Positions 24,170-32,069 of a stretch of DNA of 36,145 nucleotides are shown in pieces. A program made the translations under genes and the position numbers. The notes under the pieces were generated by a model. The model saw only the letters and a list, made by a program, of their open reading frames with translations, made no database searches and had not been told where the DNA came from. The DNA lies in NCBI GenBank assembly GCA_016874135.1, contig VGVE01000027.1:1-36145 (forward strand), given 5' to 3'. This DNA comes from Gammaproteobacteria bacterium (lineage in GTDB: Bacteria > Pseudomonadota > Gammaproteobacteria > Pseudomonadales > Azotimanducaceae). Each line of letters begins with the position of its first letter. Positions within the stretch are counted from its first letter, which is position 1.

Positions 24170-24622
24170 TTATTTCAAAACGCCGGTCAGGTCTTTGACC
24201 AGCTCCAGGTGCCCGCCTACGAAAAGATCGGAGACCACGCGTTTATGGATGATGCCGTCCTGTCCGATATGGAAGGTCGCCCGACGTACACCCCAACCAA
24301 AGGGGCCATCGACCCCATAGGCTTTGATGACACTCTTGCCGGCATCAAACAGCAGTGCGAAGGGGATGTTGAATGCTTCTGCGAATCGGCGATGTGATTC
24401 CACTGACTGAGGACTGATGCCGATGACATTCGCATTTGCCTGGCGCAGCTCTGCGTAGGTATCGCGGAAGGCACAGGCTTCGGCGGTGCAGACCGGTGTG
24501 AAGTCCGCGGGATAGAAATAGAGGGCCAGTTCCCCCTTCGTGAGTTCGGTGGCTAGCGAGACCGTTTCACCCCGCTGGTTCGGCAGGGAAAAATCCGGCG
24601 CGCGATCTCCTTCCTTCAGCAC
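24170..24622 (-). CDS. bcp: Thioredoxin-dependent peroxiredoxin, BCP/PrxQ type
   Basis: This 150-residue AhpC/TSA-fold peroxiredoxin reduces hydroperoxides in the cytoplasm with electrons from thioredoxin. The peroxidatic Cys45 lies in DFTPVCTAEAC, and the resolving Cys50 follows after four residues, the atypical two-Cys arrangement of BCP/PrxQ. The N-terminal GDRAPDFSLPNQRGE is typical, as is LYFYPADFTPVC (the usual KNFTPGC-type loop with Ala-Asp). The start is GTG 24622, with AGGAG 8 bases before it. It is the last gene of a minus-strand group after the alpha/beta hydrolase (42 bp apart). Confidence 0.92.
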   Translation of the reverse strand: MLKEGDRAPDFSLPNQRGETVSLATELTKGELALYFYPADFTPVCTAEACAFRDTYAELRQANANVIGISPQSVESHRRFAEAFNIPFALLFDAGKSVIKAYGVDGPFGWGVRRATFHIGQDGIIHKRVVSDLFVGGHLELVKDLTGVLK

Positions 24623-24664
24623 GTACCGTTCTCCTGCATTACTGGGAGTGATACAGGTTGAGAC

Positions 24665-25522
24665 TCAACCCAGTTGTTCACACATTTGCCGCAAGGCTGC
24701 GACGAACGCTTCCGGCTCATCGAGAAAGACGTGGTGCTGGGCGTTGGTGATACAGACCGCAGGGAATTCACCCGGGATCAGCTCTTTCATGTACTTGAGC
24801 GTCGACGCGGGAAACAGCTCGCTGCGGCCACCATAGATGAGCCCGAAGGGCAGCGTGATGCGTCGATAGTCATCCGCATCCCGCTCCGCGTCCTTGAGGG
24901 TGTGCAGGAGATCCTCATCAAACTTCCACGCATAACCACCGTCCACCGGCAGCAGTGAGTGGCGGGCGATGTACTCGAGGATGTAGCCGTTGTCGCAGGG
25001 TTGCGGCGGGTACAGGCGGAAGCGGCCAAGCGCCTCCTGTTTATTCGGATAAACTTTGGCGCGCCCACCCATCGGTGCACGGTTCGGTACCGGTTCATCC
25101 GGATGACGGATGCCGGAATCCACCAGGATCAGCGCACCGAAGCGATCCGGGAAGAGATTCACGGCCTTCACGGACATGTTGCCGCCGAAGGAGTGCCCCA
25201 CCAGGATCACATCACGCCCGAAACCCGCGGCATCACAGACGCTCTTGATTTCCTCGGCGTAGGTCGCGCCGTCATAACTGTAGCGATAGTCCGAATCGCC
25301 CATGCCGGTGAGGTCCATCGCGGCGATGTGATAATCATCCGTCAGTTGCGGTGCGATGAAATCCCACCAGTGCGAGTGGGCATTCATGCCGTGAATCAGC
25401 AGCAGTCCCGGTTTGTCCTGCTGGCCCCAAGTGCGATACACCACATCGCAGTCATCGACCTCGACGGAATGTTCTTCCGACTTCTGGTCAACGGCCTTCC
25501 AGAACCAGTCCGGGATGGCCAT
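24665..25522 (-). CDS. Alpha/beta hydrolase
   Basis: This 285-residue alpha/beta hydrolase-fold protein has the nucleophile elbow GHSFGG with Ser111. The oxyanion segment LLIHGMNAHSHWWD (about residues 41-54) and MDLTGMGDSD (69-78) are as in esterases and C-C bond hydrolases. The catalytic His is probably in NAQHHVFLDEPEAF near the C-terminus. The acid residue is uncertain: the usual position reads GGRSELF. No signal peptide is present. Two bases separate its ATG from the acyl-CoA dehydrogenase stop, so it is translated with that operon and may hydrolyse an ester or thioester intermediate. Confidence 0.88.
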   Translation of the reverse strand: MAIPDWFWKAVDQKSEEHSVEVDDCDVVYRTWGQQDKPGLLLIHGMNAHSHWWDFIAPQLTDDYHIAAMDLTGMGDSDYRYSYDGATYAEEIKSVCDAAGFGRDVILVGHSFGGNMSVKAVNLFPDRFGALILVDSGIRHPDEPVPNRAPMGGRAKVYPNKQEALGRFRLYPPQPCDNGYILEYIARHSLLPVDGGYAWKFDEDLLHTLKDAERDADDYRRITLPFGLIYGGRSELFPASTLKYMKELIPGEFPAVCITNAQHHVFLDEPEAFVAALRQMCEQLG

Positions 25523-25524
25523 GG

Positions 25525-26655
25525 TTACAAGGCACCGAACCGCTTGAGGTGAAAGTCGATATTGCCGAACAGGGTGTCGATCACCGTCAGGCGCTTGAAG
25601 TAGTGGCCAATATTCAATTCATCCGTCATGCCCATGCCACCGTGCAGCTGCACGGCGTTCTGGCCGACGAACCGTCCGGAGTTGCCGACCTGCACCTTGA
25701 ACGCGGAGATCGCTTTTTTCGCCGCGTCACCATAACCCTCGTCCATCTTCATGGCCGCCATGTACATGAGCGACTTCGATTGTTCGTGTTCCATGAACAT
25801 GTCCACCATGCGGTGCTGCAGCACCTGGAACTTGCCGATGGGCTGGCCGAACTGTTCGCGGGTCTTGGTGTACTCAACCGTGTTCTTGTAGAGCACTTCC
25901 ATGCAACCGACCGCCTCGCTGCCCACAGCAAGAATCCCTTCATCGATCACCTGTTCGAGAATCGGATAGCCCTTGCCTTCAGCGCCAAGCAGCGCGTCTT
26001 TACCCACACGAACATCCTTTAGTGTTACTTCGGAGGCGCGGAACGCATCCACCGTCGGGTAATCGCGCCGGCTCACGCCTGCAGCCTTGGCATCGAGAAT
26101 GAAGAGCGAAACGCCGTCGCGATCCCGCTGACCGCCGGAGGTACGCGCGGAAACCACCAGGAAATCCGCGGCAGGACCGTTCAGCACCACAGCCTTGAGA
26201 CCATTCAGAACATAACCGTTGGCATCCCCACGGGCCGTCGTCACAAGATCAGCAAGGTTGAAGCGACCCTGAGGTTCGGCGTAGGCGAGCGCCGCCTGTT
26301 TACTGCCGTCGATGATGCCCGGCAGATAAGCCGCCTGTTGTGCCGCGGATCCGCCGACACGAATGGCACCGCCGGCCAGAACCACCGTCGCCACATAGGG
26401 TTCGACCACAAGGCCGCGGCCCAACTGCTCCATCAACAACATCATGTCGACAGCCTTGCCACCGAAGCCGCCGACGTTCTCCGGAAACGGCACACTCAGC
26501 CAGCCCAGTTCAGCGAACGTCGACCAGTGCGTGCTGCTGAAACCCTGCGTCGTGCGCACTACCTTCTGTCGACCGTCAAAGCCATAGTCGTTCTGCACGA
26601 ACTTCTCGACACTGTCCTTGAGCAGCGTCTGTTCTTCGGAAAACGAAAAGTCCAT
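25525..26655 (-). CDS. Acyl-CoA dehydrogenase family protein (small-subunit-like)
   Basis: This 376-residue FAD-dependent acyl-CoA dehydrogenase begins with DFSFSEEQTLLKDSVEKFV (N-terminal helical domain). The middle beta domain has YAEPQGRFNLADL, and the C-terminal helices have TREQFGQPIGKFQVLQHRMVD and QLHGGMGMTDELNIGHYFKR. The end reads DTLFGNIDFHLKRF: the position of the MCAD-type catalytic Glu (in YEGT) is Gly here, as in the small-subunit class. Such proteins often pair with a second acyl-CoA dehydrogenase. I chose ATG 26655 over TTG 26658; AGGGGG lies just upstream. It sits 85 bp after the partner gene and 2 bp before the hydrolase. Confidence 0.9.
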   Translation of the reverse strand: MDFSFSEEQTLLKDSVEKFVQNDYGFDGRQKVVRTTQGFSSTHWSTFAELGWLSVPFPENVGGFGGKAVDMMLLMEQLGRGLVVEPYVATVVLAGGAIRVGGSAAQQAAYLPGIIDGSKQAALAYAEPQGRFNLADLVTTARGDANGYVLNGLKAVVLNGPAADFLVVSARTSGGQRDRDGVSLFILDAKAAGVSRRDYPTVDAFRASEVTLKDVRVGKDALLGAEGKGYPILEQVIDEGILAVGSEAVGCMEVLYKNTVEYTKTREQFGQPIGKFQVLQHRMVDMFMEHEQSKSLMYMAAMKMDEGYGDAAKKAISAFKVQVGNSGRFVGQNAVQLHGGMGMTDELNIGHYFKRLTVIDTLFGNIDFHLKRFGAL

Positions 26656-26740
26656 CAATCCCCCTGAATCGAAGAGAAACTAAACCCTATCACGACGTTC
26701 GGATCGTCTTGTCCCGGCTGGATGCACTCAACCCGAAACG

Positions 26741-27964
26741 TCAAAACCCAAAAATTTCCCGTGCCATCCGGTCTTTCAGCGCTTCGATTGAAGTCGCATC
26801 CCCCGGGCGCTCTGCCGCGTAAACGCTGAAGGCACGATCAAAGAGCGCCTGCCGTACCGCCGGCAATGCCGTTTCATCACCAAACACACCCTCGTTATGG
26901 AATTTGAGGTCATCCGGAAACGGCACGGCATGATAACCCAACATCCGAGCGCGGAGCGCTGCCACTGCCTGGCCGATCTCTGCGCCTCGAATGGCGAGAA
27001 CACTGGCCATGCCTCGCCGCTGCGCAATCTCCGCATGCTCAAGCAGTTGGCGCAGCTCCAGTGCCTCAAGGGATGCAACCTGGATCAGCAGGCTGTCAGC
27101 TGCGGACCGGTCAGCAGGTTCATCCGACGCATCCGCCGCCGACCGCAGCCCGTCGAGTGTCTTCTTGAGGCGCGACGAACGAATGCGCAGCGGCGGCTCG
27201 GGCAAAGGCACTTTCGGATCGTGGCGGAGCAGGTCACGTCGCGGCACCGGCACATCAACAAACTCAAACCGCGCCAGTGCATGACTGCTGCCCATCATGG
27301 GCACGGCTTCACTACGTACACCTGCAGCGTTGGCAGGTACCACGAACCAGCCACTCCGGTTGGCCCCGGCAATCTCCGCCCTTACGAGCAGCAGATCCGC
27401 ATGAAGCCCGCCGCTCACCCATGTCTTCCGGCCACTCAGTCGAAAGCCCGTACCCATAGGGACGGCCACGGTGCGCGTCCGTTCGGGTGCACCGGAGCCA
27501 GCAATACTCACGTCTTCCACATCTGCTTTGGCAAGCGGATCCTCATCATGAGGCTCAGAGGCGGCGATGCTCCAGCGCACTTCAAATCGCCGAATCTGCT
27601 CGAGCCGGAGGTTCGTATCCGCCGATGGAGGTTCGTTCAACAATACAGGTCCGACGATGCCGGTCGAACAGTTCAGCGGCAACGGCGCCCCTGTTTCTGC
27701 CAACACCCGCTGAAAAACGTACCGGCGAACCGGCCCCCAATCCGTGCCGCCCTGCGCCCTTCGCCAGTACGGTACGGACCAGCCTCGAGTCACCAATGCG
27801 TCGAACCAGCGCCGCAGCGGCGGTGTCCAGGCCGCTGCATCAAGTTCCGCATGCAATCCATCGGTGCGGCCGAGCACCTCGGCGTCCGCCTGCCAATGGG
27901 CAGCGACAAAGGCTCGGACTTCAGCCTCAAAAGCGCTATCGGGGGCATCCAGTACGAGTTTCAT
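26741..27964 (-). CDS. Acyl-CoA dehydrogenase family protein (large-subunit-like, divergent)
   Basis: This 407-residue acyl-CoA dehydrogenase-like protein has an N-terminal region (WFDALVTRGWSVPYWRRAQGG) and a middle domain (RFEVRWSIAASEPHDEDPLAK, then GFRLSGRKTWVSGGLHADLLL) typical of the large partner in two-subunit enzymes. The C-terminal half is more divergent. The usual GG-x-GT-E-I-Q end is replaced by PGDATSIEALKDRMAREIFG, so the FAD/CoA contacts are altered. It probably pairs with the 25525-26655 protein. In two-subunit acyl-CoA dehydrogenases only one subunit may carry the base. It is the first gene of the minus-strand unit, divergent from the enoyl-CoA hydratase-family gene. Confidence 0.83.
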   Translation of the reverse strand: MKLVLDAPDSAFEAEVRAFVAAHWQADAEVLGRTDGLHAELDAAAWTPPLRRWFDALVTRGWSVPYWRRAQGGTDWGPVRRYVFQRVLAETGAPLPLNCSTGIVGPVLLNEPPSADTNLRLEQIRRFEVRWSIAASEPHDEDPLAKADVEDVSIAGSGAPERTRTVAVPMGTGFRLSGRKTWVSGGLHADLLLVRAEIAGANRSGWFVVPANAAGVRSEAVPMMGSSHALARFEFVDVPVPRRDLLRHDPKVPLPEPPLRIRSSRLKKTLDGLRSAADASDEPADRSAADSLLIQVASLEALELRQLLEHAEIAQRRGMASVLAIRGAEIGQAVAALRARMLGYHAVPFPDDLKFHNEGVFGDETALPAVRQALFDRAFSVYAAERPGDATSIEALKDRMAREIFGF

Positions 27965-27968
27965 CCAT

Positions 27969-28043
27969 CCGCTCCCGGGTGAAGCGCGTAACCGACCGGG
28001 CTTCTTTCATCCCGTACTCGCCGGGTTGGTTTTGCGGGAGCGG
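27969..28043. promoter_or_regulatory. Nested inverted repeats in the divergent regulatory region
   Basis: An exact 9-bp pair, CCGCTCCCG (27969-27977) and CGGGAGCGG (28035-28043), encloses a second pair with 10 of 12 matches, AACCGACCGGGC (27990-28001) and GCCGGGTTGGTT (28020-28031). They lie in the 150 bp between divergent acyl-CoA dehydrogenase and enoyl-CoA hydratase-family starts. They could form a cruciform or be operators for a shared regulator; no regulator gene is in the window beside them. Confidence 0.45.
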
Positions 28044-28114
28044 TCGGGCACCATACCGCGCGCCTGATGCGATCAAAAAGAACTACACCTGCTACTGGGG
28101 GAAATTCAAACACC

Positions 28115-28972
28115 ATGGCCTACAGCACGCTGCTCTATGAGGTTCAGGACGGCATTCTCACCCTGACGCTGAATCGTCCGGAAGCGCTGAATGCGTTCAA
28201 CCGCGACATGATGAACGAGATGATCGATGCACTCGACAAGGCCGATGCCGATGACAGCGTGCGCGCCATCATCGTTACCGGCTCAGGCCGTGCATTCTGC
28301 GCTGGCGCTGATCTGTCGAGCGGCGGAAACACCTTCAACTCCGATGCGCGGCCGGATCGCGAAAGTGGCCTCAACCGCGATGGGGGTGGACTGCTGACCC
28401 TGCGCATCTACGGGTGCAAGAAGCCGATGATCGCCGCCGTCAACGGCCCGGCCGTTGGCGTGGGTGTGACGATGCAGCTGCCCATGGATATCCGCATCGC
28501 CTCCGACAATGCCAAGTTCGGCTTTGTGTTTGCACGCCGCGGCATCGTGCCCGAGGCGTGTTCGAGTTATTTCCTGCCGCGCGTCGTCGGTATCAGCCAG
28601 GCGCTTGAGTGGTGTTACACCGGCCGGGTCTTCCCGGCGGACGAAGCCCTGCGCGGTGGACTTGTACGCAGCGTGCATCCCAAAGATGAGCTGCTCACCA
28701 TCGCTCGCGGCATCGCCCGCGAGATTGCCGACAACACCTCGGCCATTTCGGTTTCCATGATCCGCCACATGATGTGGAAGATGCTTGGTGCTGATCATCC
28801 GATGGAAGCGCACAAGATCGACAGCCGTGGCATCTACTACCTCGGCAAATCACCCGAAGCCAGAGAAGGGGTGGAATCGTTCCTCGAAAAGCGGCCCGCC
28901 CGCTTCCCTGGCAAGGTCTCGAAGGACATGCCCGAGTTCTTCCCGTGGTGGGAAGACCGGAAGTTCTCCTGA
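28115..28972 (+). CDS. Enoyl-CoA hydratase/isomerase (crotonase) family protein
   Basis: This 285-residue crotonase-fold protein has the oxyanion-hole segments GRAFCAGADLSSGG (residues 59-72) and AVNGPAVGVGVTMQL (108-122). The RRGIVPEACSSYFLPRVVG segment (141-159) marks a common bacterial subfamily. Aligned by eye to the mammalian hydratase, both catalytic glutamates (positions 144 and 164 there) are replaced, by Thr119 and Phe139. Glu147 in PEA is the only nearby acid. Hydratase activity is therefore uncertain, and isomerase, hydrolase or lyase action is possible. I chose ATG 28115 (MAYSTLLYEV), with GGGGGA upstream but 13 bases away. The region before it holds the nested inverted repeats. 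Confidence 0.88.
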   Translation: MAYSTLLYEVQDGILTLTLNRPEALNAFNRDMMNEMIDALDKADADDSVRAIIVTGSGRAFCAGADLSSGGNTFNSDARPDRESGLNRDGGGLLTLRIYGCKKPMIAAVNGPAVGVGVTMQLPMDIRIASDNAKFGFVFARRGIVPEACSSYFLPRVVGISQALEWCYTGRVFPADEALRGGLVRSVHPKDELLTIARGIAREIADNTSAISVSMIRHMMWKMLGADHPMEAHKIDSRGIYYLGKSPEAREGVESFLEKRPARFPGKVSKDMPEFFPWWEDRKFS

Positions 28973-28999
28973 ACCACTTCGGCAAACAGCCCAGAAACT

Positions 29000-29023
29000 A
29001 AGGCAACCAACGAGGCAACCATC
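29000..29023. repeat. Imperfect 12-bp tandem duplication including the Shine-Dalgarno
   Basis: AAGGCAACCAAC and GAGGCAACCATC match at 10 of 12 positions and end at the ATG of the CDGSH gene. The second unit supplies GAGG as the ribosome-binding site. The first would be a decoy or earlier copy. Confidence 0.55.
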
Positions 29024-29263
29024 ATGGCAACTCCGCATATCGCCCAGAAAGCGCCGTACCCCGTCGAAGTCACCGCCGGCAAAAAGTACTGGTGGTGCAC
29101 CTGCGGCAAGAGTGGCAAACAACCGTTCTGTGATGGCTCCCATCAGGGGTCGGAATTTACGCCGATGACCTACGAAGCAACCGACACGAAAACGGTTTAC
29201 TTCTGCGGCTGCAAGGCGACCGGCAAGGGTCCCATGTGCGACGGCACCCACAACAAACTCTGA
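29024..29263 (+). CDS. CDGSH iron-sulfur domain protein with two CDGSH motifs
   Basis: This 79-residue protein is almost wholly made of two CDGSH motifs: CTCGKSGKQPFCDGSH (residues 25-40) and CGCKATGKGPMCDGTH (61-76). Each provides three Cys and one His to bind a redox-active or pH-sensitive [2Fe-2S] cluster, as in small bacterial tandem mitoNEET-like proteins. No signal peptide or anchor is present, so it is cytoplasmic. Its partner is unknown. Its place just after a crotonase gene (51 bp) may suggest electron transfer with the acyl-CoA dehydrogenase locus, though that is inference. GAGG lies 8 bases upstream of ATG. Confidence 0.93.
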   Translation: MATPHIAQKAPYPVEVTAGKKYWWCTCGKSGKQPFCDGSHQGSEFTPMTYEATDTKTVYFCGCKATGKGPMCDGTHNKL

Positions 29264-29292
29264 GGCCGTTGTAGAACGAGCGATTCGCAGAG

Positions 29293-29320
29293 TCTCATTC
29301 GGGGTTTCTCATTCGAGGTT
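29293..29320. repeat. Near-perfect 14-bp tandem duplication upstream of the DUF349 gene
   Basis: TCTCATTCGGGGTT and TCTCATTCGAGGTT are adjacent and differ at one base. The second unit contains GAGG (29315-29318), 6 bases before GTG 29325, so the duplication has apparently made or moved the ribosome-binding site. Confidence 0.75.
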
Positions 29321-29324
29321 ATAA

Positions 29325-32048
29325 GTGAAGCTGTCCGGGCTGTTTGACAAAGTGTTGGGGGGGGAGCGTGCGCTCCGCCACCAGGACCCGGCCGTTCGTC
29401 TGAAGTTTCTGGCTGGCCTAGACGCAGGACGGGCGGACGCGCTGCAATCTCGCCTGCTGGAACTGCTTGCCGTGGAAACTGACGCCTCAGTCCGTGCCGC
29501 TGCCCTTCCGCACATTACGGGCATCGATTCCCTGATCACCCTGTTCGGCCAGCGGGAGACGTTGCGTCCTGAACTCGCCGAGTGGATCGCGACCTGGAAA
29601 TCACCGGACATTGCGCTCTGCCAGAATCACCCGGATATCGCCCGCGCGCGTCTTCTGCATACCGACTCCGACACGGAACAGAACGCACTGCTCGCACTCT
29701 TCACCACGGATGAAGAACTGATTGAACTTGCCCTCAGGGCACGCGCAAACCTCAAGACAAAGATCCTCGATCTTCCCCGCTTCGCGACCGAAGACGCCTA
29801 CACGATCCTCGAACACTTGAGCCGCGGCCGCGACAAGGCAGTGAACCGGCACGCACGCGAGCGACTTGAACTGATTCGCGGCATCGACGAAACGTTGAAA
29901 GGGCTGCGGGATCGCGCCCACTCATTGAACAACGCGGTTGCAACCCTTTCCCGCCAACAGCCGGAAGGACCAGCCGCGCGGGAATCCCGGCGCCGCCAAC
30001 TGCTCTCCCTGCAGAACGAACTGCAGTCGCTCATCGAGCGCGAAGGCGCTGCACTCACTGCTGCCCAAACCGCTGGCGCGCAGCGGGCACAGGTCATCAG
30101 CAAGAGGGCCTTCGATGGCATCGACCTCGAAGCACCACATGAGAGCCCCTTTGTGCAGCTGTTGGCAGTCGCACGCGGAGCCCTAGACCTGATGCCAGGC
30201 GAGAACATTGGCGAGGTCGGCGAGAAACTCGCCCGGGAACTAAGCCAATTGCAGGCACGCTGGGAAGAGTGCAAAGGGGTTGCGACGCCGGGCAGCGAAG
30301 AAATCCGCCGTTTCGCCTCAATCGAAGAGGAGTACGCCGCGGTGCTCGCCGCGGTAAACCGTTTCAACAGCACTGAATGGCCCACACTGGTTGATCCCGG
30401 CGAGACCATCCCGGATGGAGATGCCCGGGAGTTCTGGCGCACCGTAAAAGACGCCCATCGCAGTCTCGATCGCCATGCCCGAACAGGCAGGGAACTCGCC
30501 TGGCCCGCCTCACTTCAGGAGCCAGAGTCCCACGGGACTCACCGCGCGCAGGCGACACAAATCGCGGAGCGCCTTAATCGGCTTGAAACAGCACACACTG
30601 CCCTGCACGAGAACGTCACCGCAGCTCTTGGTGAGGCACGAGCACTCGTCGACGCAGGCCAATCGAAAAACGCGCAGGCAAAACTGGTGGCTTTGCGCCG
30701 CGACATCCAGCGTCTTCGACCCGATTCAGCCCAGAAGCTGCGCGCCACTCTCGATGGGCTCTTCCAACAGCTCGGAGAGCTCAAGGACTGGCAGACCTTT
30801 GCCACCGCGCCAAAACGCGAAGCCCTGCTTGCCAGCATGAAAGAACTGGTGGGAATCCATCTCGACCCCGAGGCGCTGAGTGTCCGTATCCGTCGCGCGC
30901 GGGATGCGTGGAACGGTCTTGGCGCCCCGGTCAATCGCTACGAACACGCACTGCGTGATGACTTTGAAGCTGCCGCCGCACAAGCCTTTGAACCCTGTCG
31001 CCAGTACTTTGCCGAGCAGGATCAGATCCGTGCTGCCAACCTCGCAAAGCGGCAGGAACTCACGTCGATGCTCGGCTCCTACCTCGATGGCACCGACTGG
31101 AGCCAGGCCAACTTCAACGCTGCCGAAAAAATCCTGCAAACCGCTCGCAGCGAATGGCAAGTGGCGTTTCCGCTGCCACGGGGTGATCACAAGGCTCTGA
31201 TCCAGGCCTTCGAATCACTGCAAGCAAAGCTGCACGACAAGGTCCACGCCCGCTATCAGGCCGCCAGTGATCGCAAACGCGCCATCATCGACGCCCTGCT
31301 CGCCTCCCGGACGACCGTACCGATTGCCGATCAGATGGAGATGGTCAAGCGCCTGCAGAGTGAATGGAAAGGCGCGGGACCCGGCATCAGGCATCTCGAG
31401 CAGCCACTCTGGCGTGAATTCCGCGAAGTATGCGACGCGGTGTTCAAAGATCGGACCCAGGCCCAGGAAGAGCTGAAGATCGCCCACGACAGCCTGTTAT
31501 CAAGCGCCGCAGAACAGAACCGTTTGTTGGCTGCGACCCTGGCGGCATGGACGGAAGAAAGTGCCAGTCCTGCGGCACTGCGTGATGCGCGCAGCGCCTT
31601 CAGCTCACTGGGTGAACTCGGCCGCGACGGGCGCGCTCTGGTGGACCAACATCGGCAACTGCTGCGTGATGGTGAGGCGCAGCTCGCCAACTTCGCAGCA
31701 GCCCGACGCATCAAGCGCCTCGACCGCATTCAGGCCATCGACCTTGCGCTCGACAGCGGTGAAGAGACTGCAATCGAACCGAAGCTCGAGGGGTATTTCA
31801 ATCCGCGTACGGCTGCGACGGCGGAAAATGTGCAAGGGCTGATTCTTCTCGCAGAAATCACAGCAGGAAAAGAATCACCGGCAGAGGAGCAGCGTCAGCG
31901 TATGGCCATTCAGGTCGATCTGATGAACCGGCGCGCCCAGAAACCGGACCAGGAAACCCTGCTCTTGCGCTGGTGTCGTCTCGGGCCCAAGAACGCAAAC
32001 ACCGTACAACGATCCCGATTCTTCAGCGCGCTCGCACGTCTCGACTGA
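29325..32048 (+). CDS. Large DUF349-domain coiled-coil protein
   Basis: This 907-residue soluble protein is rich in Ala, Leu, Arg, Glu and Gln, with long helical stretches. The N-terminal 150 residues look like HEAT-type helical repeats (HQDPAVRLKFLAGLDAGRAD, IDSLITLFGQRETLRPELAEW). The rest shows DUF349 repeats, for example WNGLGAPVNRYEHALRDDF then EAAAAQAFEPCRQYF (about residues 530-560) and MVKRLQSEWKGAGPGIRHLE (about 674-693). DUF349 proteins occur widely in gammaproteobacteria and their function is unsettled. No signal or membrane segment is present. GTG 29325 has GAGG 6 bases upstream. It is transcribed after the CDGSH gene. Confidence 0.85.
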   Translation: MKLSGLFDKVLGGERALRHQDPAVRLKFLAGLDAGRADALQSRLLELLAVETDASVRAAALPHITGIDSLITLFGQRETLRPELAEWIATWKSPDIALCQNHPDIARARLLHTDSDTEQNALLALFTTDEELIELALRARANLKTKILDLPRFATEDAYTILEHLSRGRDKAVNRHARERLELIRGIDETLKGLRDRAHSLNNAVATLSRQQPEGPAARESRRRQLLSLQNELQSLIEREGAALTAAQTAGAQRAQVISKRAFDGIDLEAPHESPFVQLLAVARGALDLMPGENIGEVGEKLARELSQLQARWEECKGVATPGSEEIRRFASIEEEYAAVLAAVNRFNSTEWPTLVDPGETIPDGDAREFWRTVKDAHRSLDRHARTGRELAWPASLQEPESHGTHRAQATQIAERLNRLETAHTALHENVTAALGEARALVDAGQSKNAQAKLVALRRDIQRLRPDSAQKLRATLDGLFQQLGELKDWQTFATAPKREALLASMKELVGIHLDPEALSVRIRRARDAWNGLGAPVNRYEHALRDDFEAAAAQAFEPCRQYFAEQDQIRAANLAKRQELTSMLGSYLDGTDWSQANFNAAEKILQTARSEWQVAFPLPRGDHKALIQAFESLQAKLHDKVHARYQAASDRKRAIIDALLASRTTVPIADQMEMVKRLQSEWKGAGPGIRHLEQPLWREFREVCDAVFKDRTQAQEELKIAHDSLLSSAAEQNRLLAATLAAWTEESASPAALRDARSAFSSLGELGRDGRALVDQHRQLLRDGEAQLANFAAARRIKRLDRIQAIDLALDSGEETAIEPKLEGYFNPRTAATAENVQGLILLAEITAGKESPAEEQRQRMAIQVDLMNRRAQKPDQETLLLRWCRLGPKNANTVQRSRFFSALARLD

Positions 32049-32069
32049 TCGGCACGCTGCTGGTCCCGG

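Noticed and set aside
26897..27982. 361-codon plus-strand ORF
   Set aside because: It is antisense to the acyl-CoA dehydrogenase-like gene and has the Arg/His-rich composition of a shadow frame in GC-rich DNA.
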